A stretch of DNA of 35,216 nt from Clostridia bacterium (GTDB taxonomy: Bacteria > Bacillota > Clostridia > Oscillospirales > Acutalibacteraceae): positions 1 to 35,216 of the forward strand of contig CAAFVV010000031.1 of assembly GCA_900766585.1 (NCBI GenBank), given 5' to 3'. The position numbers were made by a program, and so were the translations under genes. Positions 13,766 to 22,324 of this stretch are shown piece by piece; position 1 is the first letter of the stretch, and each line of letters opens with the position of its first letter. Under the pieces are notes generated by a model, which ran no database searches, was not told the DNA's origin, and was given only the letters and a program-made list of their open reading frames with translations.

Positions 13766-15196
13766 ATGCATGATCACTATGACTCGCCGTTTTCCTCCCG
13801 CTATGCCGGACCGGAAATGCAGTATCTGTTTTCTGCCGATAACAAATTCCGCACCTGGCGCAAGCTCTGGATTGCTTTGGCGGAGGTGGAGCAGGAGCTG
13901 GGGCTGCCGATCACCGATGAACAGATCGCCGAGCTGAAGGCTCACGCCGACGACATCAACTATGAGGTCGCCGAGGCGCGCGAGCGCGAGGTGCGGCATG
14001 ATGTGATGTCCCATGTGTACGCCTACGGCGTGCAGTGTCCGTCCGCAAAGGGCATTATTCACCTCGGTGCGACAAGCTGCTATGTCGGCGACAACACAGA
14101 CCTTATCATTCTGCGCGATGCGCTGCGGCTGGTGCGCAAAAAGCTCGTCAATGCCATCGACCTCACCGCAGCGTTTGCGGAGAAATATGCGGATATGCCG
14201 ACGCTCGGCTTCACGCATTTTCAGCCCGCGCAGCCGACAACGGTCGGCAAACGGGCGACGCTCTGGTGTCAGGAGCTGCTGATGGATCTCGACGAGGTGG
14301 AATATCGTCTGTCCCGCATGAAGCTGCTCGGCTCCAAGGGTACGACCGGCACGCAGGCGAGTTTCCTCGAGCTGTTTGACGGCGATCACGAGAAATGCCG
14401 CCGGATGGATCGGCGCATTGCGGAAAAAATGGGCTTTGACGGCTGCTTCGCCGTGTCGGGGCAGACCTACCCCCGCAAGCTCGACTATGCGGTACTTTCT
14501 ACGCTGGCGGGCATCGCCGAGAGTGCCTCGAAATTCAGCAGTGATATCCGTCTTTTGCAGCACATGAAGGAGATTGAAGAGCCGTTTGAGAAGAAGCAGA
14601 TCGGCTCCTCGGCGATGGCGTATAAGCGCAACCCCATGCGCAGCGAGCGGATGGCATCGCTGTCGCGCTATATTTTGGTGGATACACTTAATCCGGCGAT
14701 CACGGCGGCGACGCAGTGGCTTGAGCGGACGCTGGACGACAGCGCAAACAAGCGCATCAGCATGGCGGAGGGCTTTTTGGCGACCGACGCGGTGCTGTCC
14801 CTGTATATCAATGTAGTGGACGGGCTTGTGGTGAACGACCGCGTTATCGACCGCCATCTGCGCGACGAGCTGCCGTTTATGGCGACAGAAAATATTCTCA
14901 TGGACTGTGTGAAGGCGGGCGGCGACCGGCAGGAGCTGCACGAGCATATCCGCACCCACTCCATGGCGGCGGCGCAGCGCATCAAGCAGGGCGATGGCGT
15001 GAATGATCTGCTTGACCGAATTGCCGCCGACCCCGCCTTTGGTGTCAGCCGCGAGCGGCTGGAAAGCGTGCTGGAGCCGTCGCTTTATGTGGGACGCGCA
15101 CCGGAGCAGACGCGCGAGTTTATCGCCGAGGAAGTGGAACCGGTCCGCCGCCGGTATGCCGACGAGCTGGGTGTTCGCTCCGAGATCACGTTGTAA
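13766..15196 (+). CDS. purB: adenylosuccinate lyase
   Basis: A 476-residue fumarase/aspartase-superfamily enzyme with the signature GSSAMAYKRNPMRSER near residues 280-295, plus LGATSCYVGDNTD and THFQPAQPTTVGKRA, the other active-site blocks. It cleaves SAICAR and adenylosuccinate to release fumarate, steps 8 and last in de novo AMP synthesis. The mature form with about 476 residues and the MHDHYDSPFSSRYAG start is the longer clostridial type. The ATG at 13766 follows AAGGGGGA; the upstream part of the frame covers the promoter leader and is not coding. It is a single-gene unit not linked to other pur genes here. A terminator follows directly. Confidence 0.95.
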   Translation: MHDHYDSPFSSRYAGPEMQYLFSADNKFRTWRKLWIALAEVEQELGLPITDEQIAELKAHADDINYEVAEAREREVRHDVMSHVYAYGVQCPSAKGIIHLGATSCYVGDNTDLIILRDALRLVRKKLVNAIDLTAAFAEKYADMPTLGFTHFQPAQPTTVGKRATLWCQELLMDLDEVEYRLSRMKLLGSKGTTGTQASFLELFDGDHEKCRRMDRRIAEKMGFDGCFAVSGQTYPRKLDYAVLSTLAGIAESASKFSSDIRLLQHMKEIEEPFEKKQIGSSAMAYKRNPMRSERMASLSRYILVDTLNPAITAATQWLERTLDDSANKRISMAEGFLATDAVLSLYINVVDGLVVNDRVIDRHLRDELPFMATENILMDCVKAGGDRQELHEHIRTHSMAAAQRIKQGDGVNDLLDRIAADPAFGVSRERLESVLEPSLYVGRAPEQTREFIAEEVEPVRRRYADELGVRSEITL

Positions 15197-15201
15197 AAAA
15201 T

Positions 15202-15236
15202 ACCGCGCGTGGGAATCGCTTCTCACGCGCGGTTTG
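15202..15236. terminator. bidirectional terminator between purB and LOG gene
   Basis: CCGCGCGTG pairs with CACGCGCGG. GGTTTGGTT follows on the plus strand and TATTTTTT follows on the minus strand, so it can end both converging genes. Confidence 0.85.
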
Positions 15237-15254
15237 GTTATTCAGGGGGATGGC

Positions 15255-15791
15255 TCATCGCCCCTCCAGATAGGCGAGCAGCGGCTCGGGACTGTCAAAA
15301 AAGCGGACAAGCTCCGCTTTGTCGCGGGTCATGAAGCCTTCGCGTACCGTGTTGTCCAGCAGCTCGGCAAGTGGACGGTAGTAGCCGTTTGTGTTCAGAA
15401 CGGCGATCGGCTTTTCGTGCCGGTCCAGTGAGCGCAGCGTCAGGATCTCGAAAAATTCGTCAAACGTGCCGATACCGCCCGGCGTCATGACAAAAGCGTC
15501 GGACAGATCCTCCATCTTTTGCTTGCGCTCGCGCATGGTGTCGGTGTAGATGATCTCGGTGCAGTACGGCGACAGCACGCCGTCCACGCGAAAAAACGAG
15601 GGGACAACGGCAATGGCCGTTCCGCCTCCCTCGCGGACACCGCGCGCCGCGGCGCCCATCAGCCCGTTTCCGCCGCCGCCGAATACCAGAACGTGGCGGC
15701 TTTCCGCCATGCGGCGCCCGAGTTCTTCTCCGGCGGCGATATAGGCGGGGTCGATCGCGGCGCTGGCTGCGCCGTAAACGCAAATGTGCAT
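15255..15791 (-). CDS. LOG family protein (TIGR00730 Rossmann-fold nucleotide hydrolase)
   Basis: A 178-residue Rossmann-fold protein starting MHICVYGAASAAIDP, with VFGGGGNGLMGAAARG and the LOG signature PGGIGTFDEFFE. The LOG family includes cytokinin riboside 5'-monophosphate phosphoribohydrolases and bacterial nucleotide 5'-monophosphate nucleosidases, so release of a base from an NMP is the likely reaction. The start at 15791 follows AAAGGAGA; the upstream 20 codons of the open frame are not conserved in the family. It is divergent from the DUF523 gene with only 64 bases between starts, so the two may share regulation. The physiological substrate is unknown. Confidence 0.9.
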   Translation of the reverse strand: MHICVYGAASAAIDPAYIAAGEELGRRMAESRHVLVFGGGGNGLMGAAARGVREGGGTAIAVVPSFFRVDGVLSPYCTEIIYTDTMRERKQKMEDLSDAFVMTPGGIGTFDEFFEILTLRSLDRHEKPIAVLNTNGYYRPLAELLDNTVREGFMTRDKAELVRFFDSPEPLLAYLEGR

Positions 15792-15855
15792 AGGTCTGTC
15801 TCCTTTTCGATAATCAACCGCAGTCCCACCACTGTATGAGAGGAACGGCAAAAAT

Positions 15856-16305
15856 ATGAATGTATTGATCAGCGCCTGCCTGCTCGGGGTGGCGTGCCGC
15901 TATGACGGGCGCTCCTGTCCCAAACTCCCGTCGCCCCTGTCCGCAGAGGGGATCACCTTTATTCCGGTGTGCCCGGAAATCCTCGGCGGACTGCCGACGC
16001 CGCGCCTGCCTGCCGAACGGCAGGGCGAACGCGTGCTGCGCCGTGACGGCGCGGATGTGACGGCGGAATACTGCCGCGGCGCGGCAGAGACGCTGCGTTT
16101 GGCGCGGCTGTACCGCTGCACCGCCGCCGTGCTTAAAGAGCGCAGTCCCTCCTGCGGCAAGGGGAAAATCTACGACGGCAGCTTTAGCGGCGTGCTGACA
16201 AACGGCAGCGGCGTGACCGCGCAGGTGCTTTCAGACGCGGGTATCGCGGTTTACGGCGAGTCGGAGCTGCCGCTCCTGCTCGCCGCGGCAAAGGCGAAAA
16301 AGTGA
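15856..16305 (+). CDS. DUF523 domain protein
   Basis: A 149-residue protein matching DUF523: MNVLISACLLGVACRYDG at the start, then FIPVCPEILGGLPTPR, KERSPSCGKGKIYDG and the end region GVTAQVLSDAGIAVYGE. Conserved cysteines (in SACLLG, CRYDG, VCPE and SPSCG) suggest a metal or cluster site, but the biochemical role of the family is unknown. The ATG is preceded by GAGAGGAA. It is divergent from the LOG gene and ends at the shared terminator 16321. Confidence 0.9.
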   Translation: MNVLISACLLGVACRYDGRSCPKLPSPLSAEGITFIPVCPEILGGLPTPRLPAERQGERVLRRDGADVTAEYCRGAAETLRLARLYRCTAAVLKERSPSCGKGKIYDGSFSGVLTNGSGVTAQVLSDAGIAVYGESELPLLLAAAKAKK

Positions 16306-16320
16306 CCGGGAAATCAACAT

Positions 16321-16358
16321 AAGCCCTCGGCTCCCTTGTGGGGAAGCCGAGGGCTTTT
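16321..16358. terminator. bidirectional terminator between DUF523 gene and rhaA
   Basis: AAGCCCTCGGCT pairs with AGCCGAGGGCTT, followed by TTCT on plus and by ATGTTGATTTCC on minus. The T-tract is better on the plus strand. It lies between two converging genes. Confidence 0.8.
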
Positions 16359-16368
16359 CTGCAGGGAT

Positions 16369-17616
16369 TCAGCGCAGAGCGAGAACCTCTTTTTCGTATG
16401 CTTTGACCTCGTCGAGCCACTCTTCGCCCGCGGGGACGTTCTGGCGGCGGCAATACTCCTCCCAGACATCGCCGAACGGCAGCAGCTTGCATTCCTCCTG
16501 ACGCACCATCAGCGTGGTGAAGTCGGCGGTATCCTGAAGCGCTTTCAGCTCCGTGCTCGGCAGCAGCAGCGCGTTGAGCAGCGCTTTCTGCCAGCTGCGG
16601 AAGCCGACCGTCCAGGCGGAAATGCGGTTGATGCTGGCGTCAAAATAGTCGAGCGCCATGTATACGCGATCAAGCGCGTTGCAGCGCACGATCTCCTTTG
16701 CCATTTCGCGCGTCTCGTCGTCGAACAGCACGACATGGTCGGAGTCCCAGCGGATGGGGCGGGTGATGTGGAGGGCGATCTCGGGGAAGAAGCAGAGCAG
16801 CGCGGGGATCTTGTCCGAAACGACCTCGGTGGGATGATAGTGACCGTTGTCCATCAGCGGCAGGCAGCCCTCGTGGGTTGCCGCAAAGGTCAGCGCAAAC
16901 TCGGCGGAGCCGGCGGTGTAGGCTTCAACACCGATGCCGAACACCTTCGACTCGACGCAGGGCTTGACCAGATTGCGGTCATACGGCTCGGAGAGGATCT
17001 CCTCGAGCGACTGCTTGTAGCGCTGACGCGGTCCCATGCGGTCGGCGGGAATATCCTTGAGACCGTCGCCGATCCAGATGTTCATGACGCAGGGGATGCC
17101 GGTCTGCTCCGCAAAATACTGCGAAATGCGAATGCACGCCTTGCCGTGCTCGACCCAGAAGCGGCGCGTTTCCTCATCGGGGCTGCACAGCGTCAGGCCG
17201 TCTTTCACCTTGGGATGGGAGAAGAACGTGGGGTTGAAGTCGATGCCCATATGGTGCTTTTTCGCCAGCTCGACCCATTTTTCAAAGTGCTTTGGCTCAA
17301 GCTTGTCGCGATCGGCAAATTCGCCGGGGGCGAAGATGGCGTAGCAGGCGTGCAGGTTCAGCTTCTTTTTGCCCGGGCAGAGGGAGAAAACCTTCTCCAT
17401 ATCCGCCATGAGCTGCTCAGGTGTGCGGGCCTTGCCGGGATAGTTGCCGGTGGTCTGGATGCCGCCGGTGAGGGGGCCGTCGTGGTCAAAGCCGGTAACG
17501 TCGTCGCCCTGCCAGCAGTGGAGAGAGACGGGGACAGAGGCGAGGCGCTCGATTGCGGCATCGGTGTCCACACCGATTTCCGCATAGCGGGCGCGGGCAT
17601 AAGCATAACGATCCAT
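16369..17616 (-). CDS. rhaA: L-rhamnose isomerase
   Basis: A 415-residue TIM-barrel isomerase converting L-rhamnose to L-rhamnulose. Recognisable blocks are VSLHCWQGDDVTGF near residue 30, GGIQTTGNYPG, KLNLHACYA, GIDFNPTFFSHP, MNIWIGDG, LPLMDNGHYHPTE and RWDSDHVVLFDDET. They contain the metal-binding Glu/Asp/His residues of the family. The ATG at 17616 follows TTAGGAGGA. It follows rhaB by 34 bases on the minus strand, so rhaB-rhaA is one operon. The aldolase rhaD and a rhamnose transporter are not in the window. Confidence 0.97.
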   Translation of the reverse strand: MDRYAYARARYAEIGVDTDAAIERLASVPVSLHCWQGDDVTGFDHDGPLTGGIQTTGNYPGKARTPEQLMADMEKVFSLCPGKKKLNLHACYAIFAPGEFADRDKLEPKHFEKWVELAKKHHMGIDFNPTFFSHPKVKDGLTLCSPDEETRRFWVEHGKACIRISQYFAEQTGIPCVMNIWIGDGLKDIPADRMGPRQRYKQSLEEILSEPYDRNLVKPCVESKVFGIGVEAYTAGSAEFALTFAATHEGCLPLMDNGHYHPTEVVSDKIPALLCFFPEIALHITRPIRWDSDHVVLFDDETREMAKEIVRCNALDRVYMALDYFDASINRISAWTVGFRSWQKALLNALLLPSTELKALQDTADFTTLMVRQEECKLLPFGDVWEEYCRRQNVPAGEEWLDEVKAYEKEVLALR

Positions 17617-17650
17617 ATTCTGATTCCTCCTAAAAATAAATCGACAGGGT

Positions 17651-19051
17651 TTACAGGCTGACCTTGCGCACGTCAAACGAGCGCGCGATCACGTGGCGGG
17701 CTTCGGCAAGGTCGGCAAAGGTGCCGGTGGCGATCATCTGCACGGACAGGTTGCCGAGCGCCGTCGCCTCAATCGGTCCGGCATAGACGTCAAGGCCGGT
17801 GGATTTTGCCGTCAGGCGGTTCAGAAAATCGTCCTGGCAGCCGCCGCCGACAATATGCAGGCTGGTGTACGGAATACCGGTGATCTCTCTGACCTCGCGG
17901 GCAGCACGGCCGTATTCCTTTGCCAGGCCGAGGTAGATGACGCGGGCGATCTCGCCGACACCCTCCGGCACCTGCTGACCGGTTTCGGCGCACAGACCGC
18001 GCACCGCCTCGATCATGCTGTCCGGCATCAGGAAGCGCGGATCGTTGACGTCAATATCCGAAGAAATATCGGCTTCCTCCGCCAGACGCGCAATGTCGCT
18101 GAAGCTGTATTTTTTATCGTATTCGCGGCGGATGGACTGGATCATCCACAGCCCCATGATGTTCTTCAGGTAACGGTAGCGGTGCTCGACGCCGCCCTCG
18201 TTGGTGAAATTGCAGCGCTGGCTTTGCGCGGAGCAGTCCGCCGCTTTTCTCTCGGTGCCGATCAGCGACCAGGTGCCGGAGCTGATATACAGGAAGTCGT
18301 CCGACTCAGCCGGCACGGCGGCAACCGCAGAACCGGTGTCGTGCGTGGCGGGCAGAATGACGGTGCAGGAGAAGCCGACCTGCTTTTCGATCTCGGGAGA
18401 AAAAGCGCCGACGGTCGTGCCGGGCATTTTCAGCTCGCCGAACAGGCGGCGGGGAATCCCGACGCGATCCATCAGCTCATAGTCCCAGTCGCCGGTCGCG
18501 GCGTTGACCAGCTGCCCGGTAGTGGCGTTTGTGTATTCGTTGATCTTCACACCGGTGAGCAGATAATGAAAATAGTCGGGGAGCATCAGCAGCCGATCCG
18601 CTTTTTTAAGCAGCTCGGAATCGGACAGGGTGAGCGCTTTCAGCTGATAGATCGTGTTGTACAGCTGCTTTTGAATACCGGTGCGGGCGTACAGCTCTTC
18701 CTCGGAAATGTCCTCGGACAGCGCGGTATCCATACCCTGTGTGCGGCTGTCACGATAGGTGACGGTATCGCCGATGCGGCTGCCGTCGGCGTCCAGCAGG
18801 GCAAAATCCACGCCCCAGGTGTCGATGCCCATATAGTCGGGAACCTTGCCGATCTCGCGGCAGTGGCGGAGACCGTCGAGGATTTGGGCAAAAAGATATT
18901 CGGTATCCCAGCACAGATGTCCGTTTTTGCGGACGTTCTTGTTTTCAAACCGCCAGACCTCTTCCAGTTGGATCTTTCCGTTTTCCAGCCAGGCGAGCAT
19001 ATGCCGACCGCTCGAAGCGCCGATATCCACGGCAAGATACAGAGGAGACAT
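17651..19051 (-). CDS. rhaB: rhamnulokinase
   Basis: A 466-residue FGGY-family kinase that phosphorylates L-rhamnulose to the 1-phosphate. The N-terminal AVDIGASSGRH phosphate-binding loop, the MGIDTWGVDFALLD segment typical of RhaB, LPATHDTGSAVAAVP and the C-terminal LHIVGGGCQDDFLNRLTA support it. The start at 19051 follows AAAGGATG. It lies directly downstream of a strong promoter (19097-19125) and next to an AraC-type regulator, making rhamnose induction the simplest expectation. Confidence 0.97.
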   Translation of the reverse strand: MSPLYLAVDIGASSGRHMLAWLENGKIQLEEVWRFENKNVRKNGHLCWDTEYLFAQILDGLRHCREIGKVPDYMGIDTWGVDFALLDADGSRIGDTVTYRDSRTQGMDTALSEDISEEELYARTGIQKQLYNTIYQLKALTLSDSELLKKADRLLMLPDYFHYLLTGVKINEYTNATTGQLVNAATGDWDYELMDRVGIPRRLFGELKMPGTTVGAFSPEIEKQVGFSCTVILPATHDTGSAVAAVPAESDDFLYISSGTWSLIGTERKAADCSAQSQRCNFTNEGGVEHRYRYLKNIMGLWMIQSIRREYDKKYSFSDIARLAEEADISSDIDVNDPRFLMPDSMIEAVRGLCAETGQQVPEGVGEIARVIYLGLAKEYGRAAREVREITGIPYTSLHIVGGGCQDDFLNRLTAKSTGLDVYAGPIEATALGNLSVQMIATGTFADLAEARHVIARSFDVRKVSL

Positions 19052-19096
19052 GAGACCGCATCCTTTCTTTTTCGCAAATCATGCGCGATTTTCTTT

Positions 19097-19125
19097 ATTA
19101 TATCGGGTTTTCGGATAAAAAACAA
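19097..19125 (-). promoter_or_regulatory. rhaBA promoter
   Basis: Minus strand -35 TTGTTT (19125-19120), 17-base spacer, -10 TATAAT (19102-19097), 46 bases before rhaB. The -35 overlaps the 3' end of the terminator hairpin of the upstream araC gene. An AraC-family activator would be expected to bind just upstream of the -35, which here means inside that hairpin and the 3' end of araC. Confidence 0.75.
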
Positions 19126-19155
19126 GGACGTTGTTTGGCGAAAACAACGTCCTTA
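19112..19155 (-). terminator. terminator of the araC-type gene, overlapping its stop codon
   Basis: On the minus strand AAGGACGTTGTTTT pairs with AAACAACGTCCTT, followed by GTTTTTT. The 5' arm starts at the TAA of the araC-type gene (19155-19153). The same bases supply the -35 of rhaBA. Confidence 0.8.
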
Positions 19156-20133
19156 TTTGCAGGCGTCCCGGTTTGCCTGCTGTACCTGTCTGCGGTAATC
19201 CTGCGGAGACAGCCGGTATTCGGCATGAAAGCGGCGGTAAAAATAGCTGGTGTTTTCATAGCCGACGGCAGAGATGATCGCCGAAACGGGCAGATCGGTC
19301 TCGCGGAGCAGCTCGACGGCACAGTTGAACCGTTTTTGCAGCAGCAGCTCCTTAAAGGTCAGGCCGGTCTCGTTTTTGATGGTGCGGCTGAGCGTATAGA
19401 GCGGAACATGGAGCTTTTCCGCCAATTCAGACAGGCGGGCGGAGCGGAAATGATCCTCGATATACCGCAGTGCCTCCATGGTCTGCGTGCTTTCCTTACG
19501 TTCCTCTTCGCCGATGCGCAGGCGTTCAGTGTATTTGAGCAGCTGGGTGAACAAAAGCCCGAGCGTCATGGACATCAGCGCATCGTCCGGCTCGGCATAA
19601 AGGGTATTCCAGATCAGATTTTCCACGAGATTTTGCACCGGCAGCGCATCCGCAACGCGGAAGTGCAGCACACGTGCGCTTTCCCCGTCTGTACGCAGTA
19701 CGTCGATCAAGAAGCTGCGCAGCACGTTTTCCGTCTGCATCCAGCCCATGGTGCGGGAGAAGAACTCGGGGCGCACCATGATGTTGACCGCGATGTCCTC
19801 TGTTGCGGCGGGGGCAATGCGGTGGAACACGCCGGGGCCGAGCATCAGGATATCGCCCTGCTCCAGCACGAGCGGATAGCTGTTGTCGATAACGTGCTCG
19901 GTGTGTCCGCGGCACATGTAGACCATCTCAACGTAGTCGTGGGTGTGGTCGGGAAAGGGGGCGAAGCGGGTGTGGGTACGCACCTGCAGCAGCCGTCCCG
20001 CAAGCATGGTATCGCCGTCAATGGTAAAGTTTTTTCCGGCGGCGTAGAAGGCTTCGTCCGGCTCCTGTCCCGCCAATATCCGCTGTTCCTGCGGGGTGAG
20101 CGCCGCCAGACGGGAGAGCAGGATGTCATTCAT
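19153..20133 (-). CDS. AraC-family regulator with cupin sensor, likely for rhamnose
   Basis: A 326-residue protein. Residues about 45-130 form an AraC-type cupin sensing domain (FPDHTHDYVEMVYMCRG, then LEQGDILMLGPGVFHR, with the usual His residues). Residues about 225-320 carry the double helix-turn-helix: LAEKLHVPLYTLSRTIKNET, then PVSAIISAVGYENTSYFYRR and YRLSPQDYRR. It lies directly upstream of rhaBA on the same strand, and the family (RhaR/RhaS type) commonly controls sugar genes, so activation of rhaBA by rhamnose or rhamnulose is inferred. Its start overlaps the stop of the DMP19-like gene (ATGA), so it may also be expressed as the last gene of the upstream housekeeping series. Confidence 0.9.
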   Translation of the reverse strand: MNDILLSRLAALTPQEQRILAGQEPDEAFYAAGKNFTIDGDTMLAGRLLQVRTHTRFAPFPDHTHDYVEMVYMCRGHTEHVIDNSYPLVLEQGDILMLGPGVFHRIAPAATEDIAVNIMVRPEFFSRTMGWMQTENVLRSFLIDVLRTDGESARVLHFRVADALPVQNLVENLIWNTLYAEPDDALMSMTLGLLFTQLLKYTERLRIGEEERKESTQTMEALRYIEDHFRSARLSELAEKLHVPLYTLSRTIKNETGLTFKELLLQKRFNCAVELLRETDLPVSAIISAVGYENTSYFYRRFHAEYRLSPQDYRRQVQQANRDACK

Positions 20134-20702
20134 GCGTCTGTCTCCGCGCCGTCACAGAACAGTGCCGGCTGACTGCGGATATATTCCGCACAGGCGGACA
20201 GCGGCGCCTCCTTTTCGGCGGCAAGGCGGTAGTTTTCCTCCGCCTGCTTTCTGCCTGCTGCATCTGCGGCGGCGAACACGGCGGCGACCGCGTCGGCGCA
20301 GCCGGAAGCGCCGACGGAACGGTAGGCCTCCTGTGCCAGCTCGGCAAACTGTGCCGTGGGGCTGCGAACAAGCGCCGCCGCGCCGTCCTCCTGCAGGGTG
20401 CGGTCATAGAGCCAGATGCAGTAGACGGTGCAGCGTGCCTCGCCGAGCGCGGGGACGGTGAGATACGGCTGCGGATTTTTTTCGTCCTGCCGGGAGAGAA
20501 TGTCGGCGGCGACGAGATCAACGACCTCGCTGTCCGCGGCGGCAGCCAGCCGGGCAGGTGTCAGCGGCGGCAGCTTATCTGCCTTTTTTTGCGGGCGGCG
20601 GCGTTCGAGATAGAGCAGATAGCCGCCGATGGCGACGGCAAGCAGAACCAGCACGGTAAAGCGGATCAATTCCTTTTTTTCGGTGAGAGCGGCAAGAATC
20701 AT
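20130..20702 (-). CDS. membrane-anchored protein, possibly DMP19/DUF4375-like
   Basis: A 190-residue protein with one N-terminal membrane segment (about residues 12-30, TVLVLLAVAIGGYLLYL), then a basic, Lys/Arg-rich linker and a helical, alanine-rich domain. The segment CIWLYDRTLQEDGAAALVRS followed by AELAQEAYRSVGA resembles the DMP19/DUF4375 helical domain, a family without known activity. This assignment is tentative. The ATG at 20702 overlaps the rsmI stop (ATGA), and its stop overlaps the araC-type start, so it is tightly coupled on both sides. The upstream part of the open frame is inside rsmI and is not used. Its function is unknown. Confidence 0.6.
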   Translation of the reverse strand: MILAALTEKKELIRFTVLVLLAVAIGGYLLYLERRRPQKKADKLPPLTPARLAAAADSEVVDLVAADILSRQDEKNPQPYLTVPALGEARCTVYCIWLYDRTLQEDGAAALVRSPTAQFAELAQEAYRSVGASGCADAVAAVFAAADAAGRKQAEENYRLAAEKEAPLSACAEYIRSQPALFCDGAETDA

Positions 20703-21538
20703 GACACAGTCTCCTTTTCGGCGATAAGCAAACGGTAGATATCGCCCTTTTTCAGCTTGCATTCCGCCGCCGCTTTTTTGGCGGCCTCAGAGGCGGACAG
20801 TCCTTCCGCCTGATACCGCTTGGCAAGTGCCGCACCGTCTTCGGGTGTGGCGGCGGCTTCGCTTACGGGTGCGCCGCCGATCACCAGCACATATTCACCG
20901 CGCGGCGGCTGGACAGAAAAGCCGGTCAGTGCTTCGGACAGGGTGGTGAGCCGCGTCTCCTCGTGGAGCTTGGTCAGCTCCCGCGAGAGGGAAAGCGGGC
21001 GGTCGCCGAGGGCGTCGAGCAGCTCCCGCATCGTGGTCTCCAGCCGGTGAGGGGCTTCATATAACACGACCGTGCGCGGTTCATTGGCCAAAACGGCCAG
21101 CCGTTCGCGCCGTTCGCGCTTATCTGCGGGCAGAAAGCCCTCAAAAACAAAGCGGCGGGTGGACAGACCGGAGAGCGCCAGCGCCGTGGTGACGGCGGTT
21201 GGGCCGGGACACACGGTCACGGGTACATCCGCTTCGCGGCACAGCGCAACCAGCTCCTCGCCCGGGTCTGATATGGCAGGCATACCGGCGTCCGTGACAA
21301 GCGCCGCCGTCTCGCCCGACAGCAGCCGCTGCACGATGCGCGGACCGCTCTCCCGCCGGTTATGCTCATGATAGCTGATGAGCGGCTTTTTTATGCCGAA
21401 GCGGTTGAGCAGAGTCAGCGTCACGCGGGTGTCCTCCGCTGCGATAAAGTCGCAGGAGCGCAGCGCCTCCTCGGCGCGCGGGGAAAGGTCGGAGAGGTTG
21501 CCGATCGGCGTGCCGACCAGGATCAGGGTTCCGCTCAT
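20699..21538 (-). CDS. rsmI: 16S rRNA (cytidine1402-2'-O)-methyltransferase
   Basis: A 279-residue tetrapyrrole-methylase-fold enzyme that 2'-O-methylates C1402 in the ribosomal decoding centre. Clear family blocks are LVGTPIGNLSDLSPRAEEAL (8-27), AAEDTRVT, ISYHEHN, LVTDAGMPAISDPG and VCPGPTAVTTALALSG. The C-terminal tail ends GDIYRLLIAEK, as in RsmI. Its start overlaps the trmN6-like stop and its stop overlaps the DMP19-like start, so it is an internal operon gene. Confidence 0.96.
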   Translation of the reverse strand: MSGTLILVGTPIGNLSDLSPRAEEALRSCDFIAAEDTRVTLTLLNRFGIKKPLISYHEHNRRESGPRIVQRLLSGETAALVTDAGMPAISDPGEELVALCREADVPVTVCPGPTAVTTALALSGLSTRRFVFEGFLPADKRERRERLAVLANEPRTVVLYEAPHRLETTMRELLDALGDRPLSLSRELTKLHEETRLTTLSEALTGFSVQPPRGEYVLVIGGAPVSEAAATPEDGAALAKRYQAEGLSASEAAKKAAAECKLKKGDIYRLLIAEKETVS

Positions 21539-22260
21539 GGGGTCTCCTCCTCAAGCAAGGGATACAGTTCGTGATACAGGGGTGACGGCGCACCGTTTTC
21601 CTCCAGCATCCAGCTTTCCTCGATACAGGGGGCGGCGCTGCCCCGCCGCATGTCGGCAAGCAGCAGAAACGGCCGGGTCTCCGCCCGCTGCCGCACTGTG
21701 AAAAGGCGGCGGGGAAACAGCCCGACGGCACAGCCCGCCGCAAGCAGGCGTTCCCGTTCTGACGGGCGCTGACAGCAGCAAAACCGCCCGTTTTCGGCAA
21801 GCAGCCGGTCGGCGGCACGAAACACATCGTTTAGATCGCACAGTGTCTCCTGTCGGGCGATTCTTGCTGCAGACGACCGGGGCGGACGCCCGTTTTGCGG
21901 TCGGAAATACGGGGGATTGCAGGCGATAAGATCAAATTGCTCTGCCTGCGCGGGCGCAAAATCACGCAGATCGGCACAGACAAAGCGAACGGCAGGCGTA
22001 AAGCCGTTTTTCTCCGCCGCGCAGTCGGCAAGGAAGACAGCCTCCGGCTGGATCTCCACGCCGGTGATCTGTGCCGATACGCCGTCACGCAGCCAGAGAA
22101 AGGGGAGGATGCCGCAGCCTGTCCCGAGGTCGCAGATTCGCTTTTCCCGCGCATCGGGGCGGGAAAAGCGGGCAAGCAGCACCGCATCGGTGCCAAAGCC
22201 GTGCGTGTCGGAAGCGGCGGCAAAAACGCCGCGCCCGAGCGGCAGCCATCGCACATTCAC
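21535..22260 (-). CDS. trmN6: tRNA1(Val) (adenine37-N6)-methyltransferase-like protein
   Basis: A 241-residue class I methyltransferase of the TrmN6/YfiC family. It has SDTHGFGTDAVLLARFS near the start, the SAM motif ICDLGTGCGILPFLW and the N6-adenine catalytic motif LIACNPPYFRP. Members methylate A37 of tRNA1(Val) in E. coli; in Firmicutes it typically lies next to rsmI, as here. The best start is the GTG at 22260, six bases after GAGGTG; the longer frame upstream overlaps the terminator and ferredoxin region. The stop overlaps the rsmI ATG. Confidence 0.85.
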   Translation of the reverse strand: MNVRWLPLGRGVFAAASDTHGFGTDAVLLARFSRPDAREKRICDLGTGCGILPFLWLRDGVSAQITGVEIQPEAVFLADCAAEKNGFTPAVRFVCADLRDFAPAQAEQFDLIACNPPYFRPQNGRPPRSSAARIARQETLCDLNDVFRAADRLLAENGRFCCCQRPSERERLLAAGCAVGLFPRRLFTVRQRAETRPFLLLADMRRGSAAPCIEESWMLEENGAPSPLYHELYPLLEEETP

Positions 22261-22269
22261 AGGGTTCAC

Positions 22270-22310
22270 CTCATATAAACAAATACCGGACGGCTCAAAA
22301 GCCGCCCGGT
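22270..22310 (-). terminator. hairpin after ferredoxin gene
   Basis: On the minus strand ACCGGGCGGCT pairs with AGCCGTCCGGT (one mismatch), followed by ATTTGTTT. It lies 15 bases after the ferredoxin stop and just ahead of the trmN6-like start. It may reduce read-through into the following genes rather than stop it completely. Confidence 0.6.
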
Positions 22311-22324
22311 ACCGTGCATTCGGT

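Noticed and set aside
13718..15226. A 502-codon open frame antisense to purB
   Set aside because: It is fully covered by the highly conserved purB frame. High GC suppresses stop codons on the opposite strand, and the translation is arginine/histidine-rich with no domain.
16336..19198. Long plus-strand open frames (441 and 501 codons) opposite rhaA and rhaB
   Set aside because: They are shadows of the conserved rha genes with no ribosome binding sites and no recognisable domain.
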